Assembly (NCBI RefSeq): GCF_016820245.1
Contig: NZ_JAFCAR010000001.1
Span: 124,001 to 188,000, forward strand
Length of the DNA: 64,000 nucleotides
Reading direction: 5' to 3'
Source of the DNA: Jannaschia sp. Os4
Lineage (GTDB): Bacteria; Pseudomonadota; Alphaproteobacteria; Rhodobacterales; Rhodobacteraceae
The position numbers were made by a program, and so were the translations under genes. This document shows, in pieces, positions 29,856-39,661 of this stretch. Numbering within the stretch: position 1 is the first letter of the stretch; each line of letters begins with the position of its first letter. The notes beneath the pieces were generated by a model. The model was not told where the DNA came from. It searched no databases and was given only the letters and a program-made list of their open reading frames with translations.

Positions 29856-31040
29856 ATGGCTGGAAACGGCGGCCCCTGGGGGGGCGGTGGCGGATCGGGG
29901 TCCGGCGGCGGCGGCGGCGAGCCGCCCCGCGGACCGGGACGACCGAACGGGGGGCGCCCGCCGGGGCGCAGGCCCCAGCAGGGCAACATTCCCGAGATCG
30001 ACGACCTGATGAAGAAGGGGCAGGAGCAGCTGCGCGTCCTCATGGGCGGGCGCGGCGGCGGGCGCCCCACGGGTCCGAACGGCGGGGGCGGCGGCGGCTT
30101 CGAACTGAACCGCGTGACCATCGGCATCGCGGCGCTGGTCGCCGTGGCGCTGTGGCTGTTCGCGTCCTTCTACACCGTCCGCCCGGAGGAGCGCTCGGTC
30201 GAGCTGTTCCTCGGCGAGTTCTCGGGCGTCGGCGATCCCGGCCTCAACTTCGCGCCGTGGCCCGTCGTCACCCGCGAGGTGATCCCGGTCACGACGGAGC
30301 GCACGGTCGCCATCGGCGTGAACCGCGGCGACCGCGGCGAGCAGGGCCTGATGCTGACCGGCGACGAGAACGTGGTCGACATCGACTTCGAGGTGGTCTG
30401 GAACGTCATCGACCCGGCCGAATTCCTGTTCAACCTGCGCGACCCGGACGCCACCATGCGCGCCGTGGCCGAGTCGGCCATGCGCGAGATCGTGGCCCAG
30501 TCGCAGCTGGCGCCGATCCTCAACCGGGACCGGGGCATCATCGCCGACCGGCTGGAGGAGCTGATCCAGTCGACGCTCGACAGCTACGACTCGGGCATCA
30601 ACATCGTCCGCGTGAACTTCGACCGCGCCGACCCGCCCCGCGAGGTGATCGACGCCTTCCGCGAGGTGCAGGCCGCCGAGCAGCAGCGCGACCGCCTGCA
30701 GTCCGAGGCCGACGCCTACGCCAACCGCGTCCTCGCGGGCGCCCGAGGCGAGGCGGCCCAGGTGCTGGAGGAGGCCGAGGCCTACCGCGCCCAGGTCGTC
30801 AACGAGGCGCAGGGTGAGGCGAGCCGCTTCACCGCCGTGCTGGGCGAGTACGCGCAGGCCCCCGAGGTCACGCGCCGCCGCCTCTACCTCGAGACCATGG
30901 AGCAGGTGCTGGGCGACGTGAACATGATCATCCTCGACGGCGACGCCGTCGGCGGCGGCACGGGCGGCGGCCAAGGGGTGGTCCCGTACCTCCCGCTCGA
31001 CCAGCTGCAGCGCAACCGCGCCACGGAAGGGACCAACTGA
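29856..31040 (+). CDS. hflK: FtsH modulator subunit HflK
   Basis: HflK forms with HflC a large cage around the membrane protease FtsH and limits its access to substrates. The 394-residue protein has a Gly/Pro-rich cytoplasmic N-terminus (1-88), one membrane helix (ITIGIAALVAVALWLFASFY region, about 90-108), then the SPFH domain starting TVRPEERSVELFLGEF and a coiled coil (about 270-320). Its stop overlaps the hflC start (TGATG), so subunit synthesis is coupled. It follows gor by 114 bases. Confidence 0.95.
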   Translation: MAGNGGPWGGGGGSGSGGGGGEPPRGPGRPNGGRPPGRRPQQGNIPEIDDLMKKGQEQLRVLMGGRGGGRPTGPNGGGGGGFELNRVTIGIAALVAVALWLFASFYTVRPEERSVELFLGEFSGVGDPGLNFAPWPVVTREVIPVTTERTVAIGVNRGDRGEQGLMLTGDENVVDIDFEVVWNVIDPAEFLFNLRDPDATMRAVAESAMREIVAQSQLAPILNRDRGIIADRLEELIQSTLDSYDSGINIVRVNFDRADPPREVIDAFREVQAAEQQRDRLQSEADAYANRVLAGARGEAAQVLEEAEAYRAQVVNEAQGEASRFTAVLGEYAQAPEVTRRRLYLETMEQVLGDVNMIILDGDAVGGGTGGGQGVVPYLPLDQLQRNRATEGTN

Positions 31041-32101
31041 TGAAGCGTTCCGTCTGGCTCTTGCCGATCCTCGCCCTCGTGCTGATCGGCCTGTTCTCCT
31101 CGCTCTACGTCGTCGACGAGCGGCAGAAGGCGCTCGTCCTCCAGTTCGGCCGCGTGGTCGACGTCAAGGAGGAGCCGGGCCTCGCGGTGAAGCTGCCGCT
31201 GGTCCAGAACGTCGTCTACTACGACGACCGGATCCTGTCGCGCGACGTCGAGGCCATCGAGGTCACGCCGTCGGACGACCGGCGCCTCGTGGTGGACGCC
31301 TTCGCACGCTACCGCATCGTCGACGTGGTCCAGTTCCGGAACGCCGTCGGCGCCGGGGGCGTGCAGGCCGCCGACCAGCGGCTCGACCGCATCCTGACCG
31401 CCGAGATGCGGGAGGTGCTGGGCTCGGTCTCGTCCAACGACATCCTGTCGGAGGACCGCGCCGCGCTGATGAACCGCATCGCGGGCGGGGCGCGCGACGA
31501 GGCGGCGAGCCTCGGGCTGCAGATCATCGACGTGCGCCTCAAGCGCACCGACCTGCCGCCGCAGAACCTCGACGCGACCTTCGCCCGGATGCGGGCCGAG
31601 CGGGAGCGCGAGGCCGCCGACGAGATCGCGCGCGGCGAGGAGGCCGCGCAGCGCATCCGGGCGCAGGCCGACCGGACCGTGGTGGAGCTGACCTCCGAGG
31701 CGCGGCGCGAGGGCGAGATCGCCCGAGGCGAGGCCGACGCCAACCGCAACGCCATCTTCGCGGAGGCGTTCACGGCGGACCCGGAGTTCTTCGAGTTCTA
31801 CCGCTCGCTGACGGCCTACCAGCGGGCCCTCCGGGGGGACAACTCGACCCTCGTGCTGTCGCCGGACTCGGAGTTCTTCGACTATCTCCGGAACGACGGC
31901 TCGGACGCGCGGGCGGGCGCGGCGCCGACCCTGCCGGCGGCGTCCGCCGCCGGGACGCGGGACGACGCCGCCGCCGCGCCGGAGGCCCCGTCCGCCCCCG
32001 AGGCGTCGGAGACCGAAGTGCTCGAGGCCGAGGCGCCGGAGACCGAGGCCCCGGACCCGGAGGCCACCACCACGACGGTCCCGATCGTCACCGGGAACTG
32101 A
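31040..32101 (+). CDS. hflC: FtsH modulator subunit HflC
   Basis: The partner of HflK. The 353-residue protein has an N-terminal membrane helix (WLLPILALVLIGLFSSLYVV), the SPFH domain (VDERQKALVLQFGRVV, RYRIVDVVQFRNAVG) and a helical segment rich in Arg/Glu/Ala. The last 65 residues are an Ala/Pro/Glu tail (EAPSAPEASETEVLEAEAPE) longer than in E. coli HflC. A strong terminator follows at 32122. The small DUF2065 gene often seen after hflC in relatives is not present. Confidence 0.95.
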   Translation: MKRSVWLLPILALVLIGLFSSLYVVDERQKALVLQFGRVVDVKEEPGLAVKLPLVQNVVYYDDRILSRDVEAIEVTPSDDRRLVVDAFARYRIVDVVQFRNAVGAGGVQAADQRLDRILTAEMREVLGSVSSNDILSEDRAALMNRIAGGARDEAASLGLQIIDVRLKRTDLPPQNLDATFARMRAEREREAADEIARGEEAAQRIRAQADRTVVELTSEARREGEIARGEADANRNAIFAEAFTADPEFFEFYRSLTAYQRALRGDNSTLVLSPDSEFFDYLRNDGSDARAGAAPTLPAASAAGTRDDAAAAPEAPSAPEASETEVLEAEAPETEAPDPEATTTTVPIVTGN

Positions 32102-32121
32102 GGGCTGCGGCCCCCACCGTC

Positions 32122-32153
32122 ACGGCCCCGGCGTCCCGCGCCGGGGCCGTTTT
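32122..32153 (+). terminator. Rho-independent terminator after hflC
   Basis: ACGGCCCCGGCG (32122-32133) pairs perfectly with CGCCGGGGCCGT (32139-32150) over a 5-base loop, followed by TTTTG. It is one of the clearest terminators in the window. Confidence 0.85.
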
Positions 32154-32225
32154 GCGTCCGGCCCGCGCGGAACGTCGAATCCGTCCTTTCCGGAACGGGC
32201 GGCGCGCGGGGGACGTTGCCCTCCC

Positions 32226-33494
32226 ATGACCCGCGCCGCGTCCGCCATCCCGCCCCGCACCAAGGGCGCGCCGCCCCTGGAGGGGGCGCAGGTCGAGGCC
32301 GTGCGCGGCGGCGACGCGCCGCTGCCGACGGACGCGGAGGAGCTGGCCTACCGCCTCCGCCAGCAGCAGGTTCTCTCGACCTTCGCGCTCGAGGCGCTGC
32401 GCGCCGGCACGCTCGACGAGCTCTACCGCGCCGCCGTGGCGCGCGTGGCCGAGGGGCTGGACGTCTCGCTGGCCAAGTACCTCCGCCACCGGGCGGAGGA
32501 GGGCGACCTCGTGCTCGAGGCGGGCGTCGGCTGGCACGCGGGCGTGGTGGGCGCGACCGTGATGGCCTGCGACGAGGGCAGCCCCGCGGGCTACGCCTAC
32601 CGGACCGAGCGTCCCGTGCTGTCGAACCATCTCGACGCCGAGGACCGGTTCCGCACGCCCGCGCTGCTGCTCGACCACGGCGTCACCCGCGCGCTGAACG
32701 TCCCGGTCGTCGACGGGAGCACGCCCTACGGCGTCCTCGAGGCGGACGCGCGCGATCCGGGACGCTTCACCGAGGCCGACCTCGGCTTCCTCCAAGGCCT
32801 GGCCAACGTGCTGTCCACCGGCATCGCCCGCCTCGGCGAGCGCGCGGCGGCCGAGGCGGCCCGCGAGCGCGAGACCTTGCTCGCCGCCGAGCTGCGGCAC
32901 CGCATCCGCAACCTCCTCACCCTCGCCCGCTCCACCGTGCGCCTCTCGGTGCAGGAGGCCGCGGAGACCGGCGCCAATCCCGGCGACCTGATCGCGGGCC
33001 GGATCGACGCGCTCTCGGCCGCGACGGAGACCGGGCTGCCCGTGCCCGGCTCCCCGATCTGCGCGGGCGACTTCGGCGAGCCGGTCGATCCCGTCGCGCT
33101 GACGCTGCGGATCCTCGCGCCCTACGCGGCCGCGACGGCCCGCGGCGAGGAGGCCCTGCCCCGGCTCGACCGCGGCGAGGCGACGCCCTTGGCGCTGCTG
33201 CTGCACGAGCTCGCGACCAACGCGCTCAAGCACGGCGCGCTGTCCCGGCCCGGCGGCCGGGTTGAGGCCGTGTGGTCCTCGACGCCCCAGGTGCTGCGGC
33301 TCGACTGGGCCGAGACCGGCGGCCCCCTGCCCGCCAGCGGCGACGAGGGGGTCAGCGGGCACGGCTTCGGCCAGACCATGGTCGATCGCGCCGCGCGCTC
33401 GCTCGGCGCATGGGTGCGCCGCGACTGGGGGCCGGAGGGCCTCGTCCTGCGGCTGGAGCTGCCGCGCCCGCCCGCCACGACGGGCACCACCTGA
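32226..33494 (+). CDS. GAF-domain sensor histidine kinase of the HWE/HisKA_2 family
   Basis: A 422-residue soluble kinase. Order: N-terminal helix (35-60), GAF-type sensor domain (about 60-205, LSTFALEALRAGTLDELY ... GVLEADARDPGRFTEADLGFLQGLANVLS), dimerisation helix with the phospho-acceptor His225 in ELRHRIRNLL, then the ATPase with the N-box LLHELATNALKHGALS (326-340), the WAE motif (361-363) and GHGFG (378-382). The WxE and HRxRN features mark HWE kinases, common in alphaproteobacterial light and general stress signalling. No response regulator or anti-sigma gene is adjacent. It has its own transcript after the hflC terminator. Confidence 0.9.
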   Translation: MTRAASAIPPRTKGAPPLEGAQVEAVRGGDAPLPTDAEELAYRLRQQQVLSTFALEALRAGTLDELYRAAVARVAEGLDVSLAKYLRHRAEEGDLVLEAGVGWHAGVVGATVMACDEGSPAGYAYRTERPVLSNHLDAEDRFRTPALLLDHGVTRALNVPVVDGSTPYGVLEADARDPGRFTEADLGFLQGLANVLSTGIARLGERAAAEAARERETLLAAELRHRIRNLLTLARSTVRLSVQEAAETGANPGDLIAGRIDALSAATETGLPVPGSPICAGDFGEPVDPVALTLRILAPYAAATARGEEALPRLDRGEATPLALLLHELATNALKHGALSRPGGRVEAVWSSTPQVLRLDWAETGGPLPASGDEGVSGHGFGQTMVDRAARSLGAWVRRDWGPEGLVLRLELPRPPATTGTT

Positions 33495-33697
33495 CCCCCG
33501 CCCTTCCCGTCGGCGGGAATCGGCCCTACCTTCTGCGCCGAGGCGCGTCTCACACCCATGTGAACCCCCCCTCCGTTGTCTGCGCCGCACCTGCGGCGGA
33601 TATGCAACGCGTGCGGACGGACACGGATGGGGCCTCGGGGCGACCGGGGGTCGAACCATCGGGCGGGCCGCGCAGGGAACCGAGGAGGGGACACCCC

Positions 33698-35173
33698 GTG
33701 AGACAGATGATCGCCGTGCCGACCCAGACCTGGCGCGCCGCGTGGACCGCGCTGGCCGCGCTCGCGCTGCTGCTGGTGCAGGCCGGGTCGGCCGCCGCGC
33801 AGCGCGCGCCCGACACCTTCGCCGACCTCGTCGACCAAGTGGCCGACGCCGTCGTCAACATCACCACCAGCCAGTCCGTGACCGCCGCCGGGCGCGGCCC
33901 GAACCAAGGCTCGCCGCTCGAGGACTTCTTCGAGGAGTTCCGCCGCCGCGGCCCCGATGGCGGGCCGGAGCGTCCGGACCGCCGCCGCGGCAGCGCGCTC
34001 GGCTCGGGCTTCGTCATCTCGGACGACGGCTACATCGTCACCAACAACCACGTCATCGAGTCCGCCGACGAGATCCTGATCGAGTTCTACGACGGCAAGG
34101 AGCTCGAGGCCGAGGTCATCGGCACCGACCCCAACACCGACATCGCGGTGCTCAAGGTCGAGTTCGACGGCGAGCTGGCCCACGTGCCGTTCGGCGACTC
34201 GGACGCCATGCGCACCGGCGACTGGGTCATGGCGATGGGCAACCCGCTCGGCCAAGGCTTCTCGGTCTCGGCGGGCATCGTCTCGGCGCGCGAGCGCGAG
34301 CTCTCGGGCGCCTACGACGACTACATCCAGACCGACGCGGCCATCAACCGCGGCAACTCCGGCGGCCCGCTGTTCAACATGGACGGCGAGGTGATCGGCG
34401 TGAACACGGCGATCCTGTCGCCCAACGGCGGCTCCATCGGCCTCGGCTTCGCGATGTCGTCCAACGTCGTCACCCGCGTCGTCGATCAGCTGCAGGAGTT
34501 CGGCGAGACCCGGCGCGGCTGGCTCGGCGTCCGCATCCAGGACGTCGATCCGGAACTCGCCGAGGCGCTCGGGCTGGAGGAGGCGCGCGGCGCGCTCGTG
34601 ACCGACGTGCCGGACGGCCCGGCGCTCGAGGCCGGCATCGAGGCGCGGGACGTGATCCTGACCTTCGACGGCACCGAGATCGAGGACACCCGGCAACTGG
34701 TCCGCACCGTGGGCAACTCGCCCGTGGACGTGGCCGTGGACGTCGAGGTGTTCCGCGACGGCGCGGTGCAGACCTTGGCCGTGACGCTCGGCCGCCGCGA
34801 GGACGCGGAGCGCGCGGTCCCGGCCTCGGTCACCACCGAGGAGCCCGGCGAGGCCCAGATGATGGGCCTCACCGTCTCGACGCTGACGGACGAGCTGCGC
34901 GAGCAGCTCGGCCTCGACGCCGACGCCGAGGGGCTGGTCGTGTCGGACATCGACCCGGACTCGGACGCCTACGCCAAGGGGCTGCGGGCGGGCGACCTGA
35001 TCGAGGAGGCGGGGCAGGTCCGCGTCTCGACGATCGGCGAGCTGGAGACCCGGATCGAGGAGGCGCGCGAGGCGGGGCAGAAGTCCTTCCTCCTGCTGAT
35101 CCGCCGGGGCGCCGACCCGCGCTTCGTGGCGCTCGCGCTGGACGACGCGGAGATGGAGGGCGTCTCCGAGTGA
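33698..35173 (+). CDS. DegQ/Do family periplasmic serine endoprotease
   Basis: A periplasmic trypsin-like protease/chaperone of the HtrA family, 491 residues from the GTG (488 from the ATG at 33707). GGAGGGG lies 7 bases before the GTG, which favours that start. Signal peptide ends near AGSAAAQ. The protease domain has the triad His118 (TNNHVIESAD), Asp148 (NTDIAVLK) and Ser221 (RGNSGGPL). Two PDZ domains follow (about 285-370 and 395-480). It degrades misfolded envelope proteins. In relatives it closes the hflKC cluster; here a kinase gene separates them. Confidence 0.93.
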   Translation: MRQMIAVPTQTWRAAWTALAALALLLVQAGSAAAQRAPDTFADLVDQVADAVVNITTSQSVTAAGRGPNQGSPLEDFFEEFRRRGPDGGPERPDRRRGSALGSGFVISDDGYIVTNNHVIESADEILIEFYDGKELEAEVIGTDPNTDIAVLKVEFDGELAHVPFGDSDAMRTGDWVMAMGNPLGQGFSVSAGIVSARERELSGAYDDYIQTDAAINRGNSGGPLFNMDGEVIGVNTAILSPNGGSIGLGFAMSSNVVTRVVDQLQEFGETRRGWLGVRIQDVDPELAEALGLEEARGALVTDVPDGPALEAGIEARDVILTFDGTEIEDTRQLVRTVGNSPVDVAVDVEVFRDGAVQTLAVTLGRREDAERAVPASVTTEEPGEAQMMGLTVSTLTDELREQLGLDADAEGLVVSDIDPDSDAYAKGLRAGDLIEEAGQVRVSTIGELETRIEEAREAGQKSFLLLIRRGADPRFVALALDDAEMEGVSE

Positions 35174-35194
35174 GGCCAGGACATCCCGGAAGGC

Positions 35195-35222
35195 GGACGG
35201 GCACCCCTCGGGGTGCCCGTCC
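35195..35222 (+). terminator. Terminator hairpin after degQ
   Basis: GGACGGGCACCCC (35195-35207) is complementary to GGGGTGCCCGTCC (35210-35222), leaving a tight loop, followed by TCGTTCG. It lies 21 bases past the protease stop and also faces the convergent acyltransferase gene. Confidence 0.75.
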
Positions 35223-35347
35223 TCGTTCGGGAGGAGGGATCGCCCCGCCGGGGCCGGGCGGGGCGCCCGGCGGGACGGTGCGCCGTCCGCTGGTGGCACC
35301 GGCGTCGCGCGCGGGCCCAGCCCTGCCCGCGAAAGGTTAACGGAAGG

Positions 35348-36094
35348 TTAGCGCCCGCCGGACAGCCAGACGAACGCCGTCAGCCCGCCGAGCAGGACCG
35401 GCTGATGGATCAGGTAGACGAGCAGCGAGTGCCGTCCGGGCCACGCGAGGACGCGCACGAGCCGCGTCTCCGGCGTCAGCCGGCCCAGCGCGGGCCATGC
35501 GCGGTCGAGCGCCTTCGCCCCCGCGAGGCCGAGCAGCAGCGGCCCGGCCCACGGCAGGATCGGCTCGTAGTCCATCATCCGCGGCACCAGCGCCTGGGGC
35601 ATCAGGCCGGTGACGAGGCCCGCCGCGCCGTCGAGCGGGACCGCGTCGCGCAGCGGCTCCCGCAGCGCGAGCGCCGCCGCCCCGAGGCCGCCCGTCACCG
35701 CCCAAGGCAGCCGCAGGCACGCGAGGCCGATCACGCTGCACGCCGCGATGGAATGGAGGATGCCGAACCGCACCCAGTCGTCCGGCATCGCCGCGTAGGT
35801 CGCGCCCGAGACCAAGGCCGCCGCCGCGACGAGCTGCCCGAGCCGCCACAGGACGCCCCTCCAACGGATGCCCCGCGCATGCGCGAGCCAGAGCGAGAGG
35901 CCCGCGAGCAGCAGGAACGAGCCCGCGATCCCCTTGGCCCACGGGAGGTACCACGCCCCCCATCCCTGCGGCCGCAGGCCCAGCAGCCACAGGTCGAACA
36001 TGAAGTGGAAGGCGATCATGTTCGCCAAGGCCAGCGTCCGCGCGAGGTCGACCGCGGCCACGCGGCCCGGCCCGGCGCCCTGCGCCGCGGTCAC
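35348..36094 (-). CDS. Heparan-alpha-glucosaminide N-acetyltransferase-like membrane protein
   Basis: A 248-residue membrane protein of the DUF1624/HGSNAT_cat family. It starts with GTG overlapping the stop of the upstream lipoprotein gene (GTGA). VAAVDLARTLALANMIAFHFMFDL is the family's first helix with the conserved Asp and His, and GILHSIAACSVIGLACL and HSLLVYLIHQPVL follow. About seven membrane helices are visible. Lysosomal HGSNAT acetylates glucosamine ends; bacterial members are thought to acetylate envelope or amino sugars. The link to a peptidoglycan-binding partner suggests a cell-wall role. Confidence 0.82.
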   Translation of the reverse strand: MTAAQGAGPGRVAAVDLARTLALANMIAFHFMFDLWLLGLRPQGWGAWYLPWAKGIAGSFLLLAGLSLWLAHARGIRWRGVLWRLGQLVAAAALVSGATYAAMPDDWVRFGILHSIAACSVIGLACLRLPWAVTGGLGAAALALREPLRDAVPLDGAAGLVTGLMPQALVPRMMDYEPILPWAGPLLLGLAGAKALDRAWPALGRLTPETRLVRVLAWPGRHSLLVYLIHQPVLLGGLTAFVWLSGGR

Positions 36095-36588
36095 GCCGCG
36101 CCGCGCCCCACGGCGAGCAGCCCCAGCTCGACCGCCGCGCGGTTCGAGATGATGCCGCTGTCGATGCCCAAGGGCGCTTGGAACGCCTGCACGGCGTCGG
36201 CGGTGGCCGCGTCGTAGACCCCGTCCACCGCGCCGCCGTACAGGCCCCGCGCGGCCAAGGCCCGCTGGACCGAGGCGACGAAGGCCGCGTCGCCCCGCGC
36301 CGCGCAGGGCGTCTCGAACCACGACAGGCGGCGGGGCGAGACCTCGCGCGTGACGACCTCCTCGCGGAACACGGCGAGCTGGGTGACGACGCCGTCCGCG
36401 TCGCGCACCTCCGGCGAGACGACCTCCTGCACGGTGACGGTCTCGAACACCGCGCCCTCGACCAGCCGGGAGTAGCACGCGTCGGGGCGCGCGTCGGCCG
36501 GCCCCTCGCCCACGAGCACCTCGTCGCGGGTCACGTCCCCCGCGACGCAGCCCGCCACCAGCGGGGCGATGATCCAGATGGCGCGCAT
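36091..36588 (-). CDS. Lipoprotein with peptidoglycan-binding domain
   Basis: A 165-residue protein with a lipoprotein signal (RAIWIIAPLVAGC, lipid Cys14). The C-terminal half (about 100-150) is a PG_binding_1 fold: VQRALAARGLYGGAVDGVYDAATADAVQAFQ. The middle part (ETVTVQEVVSPEVRDADG) is of no known family. It probably sits in the outer or inner membrane and binds the cell wall. It overlaps the acyltransferase gene downstream and is divergent from the ferredoxin gene. Confidence 0.85.
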   Translation of the reverse strand: MRAIWIIAPLVAGCVAGDVTRDEVLVGEGPADARPDACYSRLVEGAVFETVTVQEVVSPEVRDADGVVTQLAVFREEVVTREVSPRRLSWFETPCAARGDAAFVASVQRALAARGLYGGAVDGVYDAATADAVQAFQAPLGIDSGIISNRAAVELGLLAVGRGAA

Positions 36589-36619
36589 GGGGTCCCCCGT
36601 CCGTCGGGCGCGACCCTAG

Positions 36620-37731
<1,112 letters not shown>

Positions 37732-37783
37732 CGCGGCCCGATTCGCGGTGTATCTGCCCGCCACGGACAGGGGGGATGCGACG

Positions 37784-38866
37784 ATGAAGGACGGTCTGAC
37801 GCCATACGTGCTGGCTCTCGGGCTCTCGGTGGGCCTCTTGGCCGCCGGCGTGCTGGCCGAGGGGCCGTGGCGCTGGGCGTCGTGGCTCTGGATGGCGTGG
37901 GTCGTGGCCGCGCTCGACCACTTCATGCAGCGTCCCGGCGCGCAGCCGACGGGCCGCGTCGCGCGCTACCTGCCCGCCGCGCTGGGCCTGCTGCACTTCC
38001 CGCTGCTGGCCGGCGCGGTGTGGTCCATCGCCCAAGGCGGCTGGTGGCTCACGGTCGCGGTGTTCGTGCTCGCCTCCGGCCTGTTCTTCGGCCAGATCAT
38101 GAACTCCACCGCCCACGAGCTGATCCACGCCCGCACCCGCTGGGAGCGCGCGATCGGACGCTGGATCTACGTGACCCTGCTCTACGGCCACCAGACGACG
38201 GCCCATCCGCTGATCCACCACGTCCACGCCGCGACCCCGCTCGACACGAACACGTCGCGCTACGACGAATCGTGGTGGCGGTTCTCGATCCGCGCGTGGC
38301 GCGACAGCTTCCGCCGCGGCCTCGCGCTCGAGAAGCGGCGCCGGGTCCAGCGCGGCGACGCCCCGTGGTCCGTCCGCAACCCCTACTGGCAGTACATCCT
38401 CGGCCCCTTCGCCTGCATGGCGCTGGCCTACGGCACCCTTGGCCCGGCGGGCCTCGCGGCCTACCTCGCGGTCGGATCGATGGCCTCGCTGCTCCTGCTG
38501 ATGACGGACTACGTGCTGCACTACGGCCTCCGCCGCCGCCGCCGCGGCGACCGCTGGGAGCCGGTGGGGCCGAAGCACTCGTGGAACGCCCCGCACGAGA
38601 TCAGCGGCCTGCTGACCCTGCAGGGCGCGCGGCACTCCGACCACCACGCGAACCCCCAGCGCCCCTACAACGAGCTCGAGCTCGATGCCGGATCCATGCC
38701 GATGCTGCCCTACGCGCTGCCCGTGATGGTGACGCTGGCCTTCTGGCCGTGGTATTGGCGACGCATGATGAACCCCCGCGTCCACGCCGTCCAAGGCCGC
38801 CACCGGGACGAGGACGTCTCCGTGCCCCCGCGCTTCACGGACGCGGTGGACGGGGTGGCGGCGTGA
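37784..38866 (+). CDS. AlkB-type membrane alkane 1-monooxygenase/fatty acid desaturase-like diiron enzyme
   Basis: A 360-residue integral membrane diiron protein. The His boxes are HELIHA (111-116), HPLIHHVHAATPLDTNTSRY (141-160) and QGARHSDHHANPQRPY (280-295), matching alkane hydroxylases of the AlkB family; DYVLHYGLR (242-250) stands where AlkB has NYxEHYGLR, so the Glu is replaced by Leu. It probably hydroxylates a terminal methyl of an alkane or lipid-like substrate in the membrane. GGGGGGA precedes the start. Rubredoxin, the usual donor, is absent; a [2Fe-2S] ferredoxin lies upstream. Confidence 0.85.
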   Translation: MKDGLTPYVLALGLSVGLLAAGVLAEGPWRWASWLWMAWVVAALDHFMQRPGAQPTGRVARYLPAALGLLHFPLLAGAVWSIAQGGWWLTVAVFVLASGLFFGQIMNSTAHELIHARTRWERAIGRWIYVTLLYGHQTTAHPLIHHVHAATPLDTNTSRYDESWWRFSIRAWRDSFRRGLALEKRRRVQRGDAPWSVRNPYWQYILGPFACMALAYGTLGPAGLAAYLAVGSMASLLLLMTDYVLHYGLRRRRRGDRWEPVGPKHSWNAPHEISGLLTLQGARHSDHHANPQRPYNELELDAGSMPMLPYALPVMVTLAFWPWYWRRMMNPRVHAVQGRHRDEDVSVPPRFTDAVDGVAA

Positions 38867-39261
38867 TCCGCGCGGGCCTCGCGCTCGCCCTCTGCGCGGC
38901 GCCCGCATGGGCCGAGCGCCCCGTCTCCCCCGCCGAGTTCGAGCAGATGGTCACCGGCCGCACGCTCCATTTCGACCGATACGGCGCCCCCTTCGGCTCC
39001 GAGCAGTACTTCGACGACAAGCGCGTCATCTGGGCCTTCGAGGACGGCCAGTGCCAGCGCGGCATCTGGTTCGAGAACGCGGGCGGCGACATCTGCTTCG
39101 TCTACGACGGCGATCCGACGCCGCAATGCTGGTCGTTCCTCGAGATGCCCGGCGGCGCGTTCCACGCGCGCGCGAACGGGGCCGAGCCGGCGGACGACCT
39201 CGTGACCCGCGAGACCGTGGACGAGGACCTCGACTGCCCCCTGCCCGACCTCGGTGTCTGA
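38863..39261 (+). CDS. Exported small protein of unknown function
   Basis: A 132-residue protein with GTG start overlapping the AlkB stop (GTGA). Signal peptide IRAGLALALCAAPAWA. The mature part is short, acidic and aromatic, with GSEQYFDDKRVIWAFEDGQC and GDICFVYDGDPTPQCWSFLE; two Cys pairs may form disulfides. Similar secreted proteins occur in Rhodobacteraceae, but I know no assigned function. It overlaps the DUF1810 gene by 8 bases, so the ferredoxin-to-DUF1810 run is likely one transcript. Confidence 0.75.
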   Translation: MIRAGLALALCAAPAWAERPVSPAEFEQMVTGRTLHFDRYGAPFGSEQYFDDKRVIWAFEDGQCQRGIWFENAGGDICFVYDGDPTPQCWSFLEMPGGAFHARANGAEPADDLVTRETVDEDLDCPLPDLGV

Positions 39262-39661
39262 CCTCGCCCGCTTCCACGCCGCCCAGGAGGGCGCGTGGGA
39301 GACCGCGCTCGCGGAACTGGAGGCCGGGCGCAAGCGCACCCACTGGATGTGGTTCGTGTTCCCGCAACTGCGCGGGCTGGGCCGCTCGGACATGGCATGG
39401 CGCTACGGGATCGACGGCGCGGACGAGGCGCGCGCCTACCTCGCCGACCCGGTCCTGCGCGACCGTCTGGCGCGCGGGGCGACTGCGCTGCTGCGCCATG
39501 CGGATGGCGACCTCGACGCGATCCTCGGCACCGTCGACGCGCTCAAGCTGCGCTCGTCCATGACCCTGTTCGAGACGGTGGACCCCGACGGCCCGTGGGG
39601 CGCGGTGCTCGCCGCCTTCGGCGGCGCCCGCTGTTCCCATACGCAGGACCGCTTGGCCTAG
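39254..39661 (+). CDS. DUF1810 family protein
   Basis: A 135-residue soluble protein starting with GTG inside the preceding gene. SDLARFHAAQEGAWETALAELEAGRKRTHWMWFVFPQLRGLG is the DUF1810 signature (members are sometimes labelled calpastatin-like). The fold is all-helical and related to the NADAR/Macro-associated group of nucleotide-metabolism accessory proteins by gene context only; the function is unknown. It ends in a 4-base overlap with the convergent xseA gene. Confidence 0.88.
   Translation: MSDLARFHAAQEGAWETALAELEAGRKRTHWMWFVFPQLRGLGRSDMAWRYGIDGADEARAYLADPVLRDRLARGATALLRHADGDLDAILGTVDALKLRSSMTLFETVDPDGPWGAVLAAFGGARCSHTQDRLA

Noticed and set aside
33122-35299. 725-codon minus-strand frame opposite the DegQ protease
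   Set aside because: Antisense shadow without recognisable motifs.
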